Source: Nitrospira sp. (lineage in GTDB: Bacteria; Nitrospirota; Nitrospiria; Nitrospirales; Nitrospiraceae). Taken from it: a stretch of 49,557 nt of DNA. Both the position numbers and the translations under genes were made by a program. The notes under the pieces are model-generated. The model was not told the origin of the DNA, did no database searches, and worked only from the letters and a program-made list of their open reading frames with translations. Position 1 is the stretch's first letter; every line of letters begins with the position of its first letter. Positions 49,415 to 49,557 of this stretch are shown here, one piece after another. The DNA is taken from the NCBI GenBank assembly GCA_020853775.1, contig JADYYH010000034.1:1-49557 (forward strand). Direction: 5' to 3'.

Positions 49415-49557
49415 CGCCAGCCTCCCATCGGAAACAAATCCGATATTGATCATTGATCCTGATACTATGTTGCCCGCCCCGGTCGCCACGCAACCGTTCC
49501 AGGCAATTTCCCCGTGGCACAGTGAGATCACTGAGGTCTCTGACTCGATTGATCTGA
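49380..49557 (-). CDS. higB: HigB-type RelE-like toxin, C-terminal part (cut by window edge)
   Basis: The final 59 codons before the TAA at 49382. The translation includes INRVRDLSDLTVPRGNCLERLRGD and SIRINDQYRICFRWEAGDAHEVETADYH, the typical HigB/RelE C-terminal pattern with the conserved basic and aromatic residues of the mRNA-cleaving fold. The 5' end lies beyond the window. It overlaps higA in another frame. Confidence 0.88.
   Translation of the reverse strand, partial: QINRVRDLSDLTVPRGNCLERLRGDRGGQHSIRINDQYRICFRWEAGDAHEVETADYH

Overview
The window reads as chromosome of a Nitrospira-type nitrite oxidiser (phylum Nitrospirota), GC-rich and densely coded. Three things point there: a UBact-type ubiquitin-like modifier with a complete proteasome set in a Gram-negative-like background, a five-subunit 2-oxoacid:ferredoxin oxidoreductase of the Hydrogenobacter/Nitrospira type used in the reductive TCA cycle, and many lipoprotein, CHASE2 and PilZ genes. 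The assignment comes from gene content, not from a database search.

Layout. 1-14,206 is almost entirely minus strand: rho and rpmE with a promoter and a terminator, then a long run prfA-prmC-murA-hisG-hisD-hisB-hisH-lipoprotein-hisA-hisF-hisIE-HIT, then dnaG-rpoD (rpoD runs off the left edge). The run joins translation termination (RF1 and its methyltransferase), peptidoglycan precursor synthesis and most of histidine biosynthesis; hisC, hisN and hisZ are not here. 14,379-19,807 is plus strand: DUF2203 and YCII-like small proteins, the five-gene oxidoreductase with a consensus promoter and a strong terminator, a small hypothetical gene and tRNA-Asn(GUU). 19,896-29,518 is an accessory signalling region: class II aldolase-like protein, YheT-like hydrolase, a 1002-residue histidine kinase with a doubled membrane sensor, a 910-residue fusion of two PilZ domains with a LuxD-like acyl-thioesterase/hydrolase and a methyltransferase, and a lipoprotein plus a secreted protein built of two repeats.

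29,526-36,559 (minus) is the proteasome locus in transcription order ARC/Mpa ATPase, Dop, UBact, PrcB, PrcA, PafA. PafA would ligate UBact to targets, Dop would remove it, ARC would unfold tagged proteins into the PrcAB core. Two inverted copies of a structured ~120 bp intergenic repeat bracket ARC-Dop. 36,844-39,270 holds an HtrA-like protease, a YjbQ-family protein and an HD-domain protein.

39,430-45,429 (plus) holds a secreted protein, a second HIT protein, a membrane protein, a TPR/Sel1 protein and a membrane-bound CHASE2/sigma54-type activator. From 45,500 the window is mobile/accessory: an IS630-family insertion with matched ends and TA duplication, a DUF4258/DUF2283 pair resembling a toxin-antitoxin module, an orphan methyltransferase and, at the right edge, a higBA toxin-antitoxin pair cut by the window end.

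The strongest candidate for something undescribed is the PilZ-PilZ-LuxD-like-methyltransferase protein and the kinase encoded 33 bp after it. The UBact-proteasome locus is a known but little-studied system with several sequence departures from the actinobacterial model.
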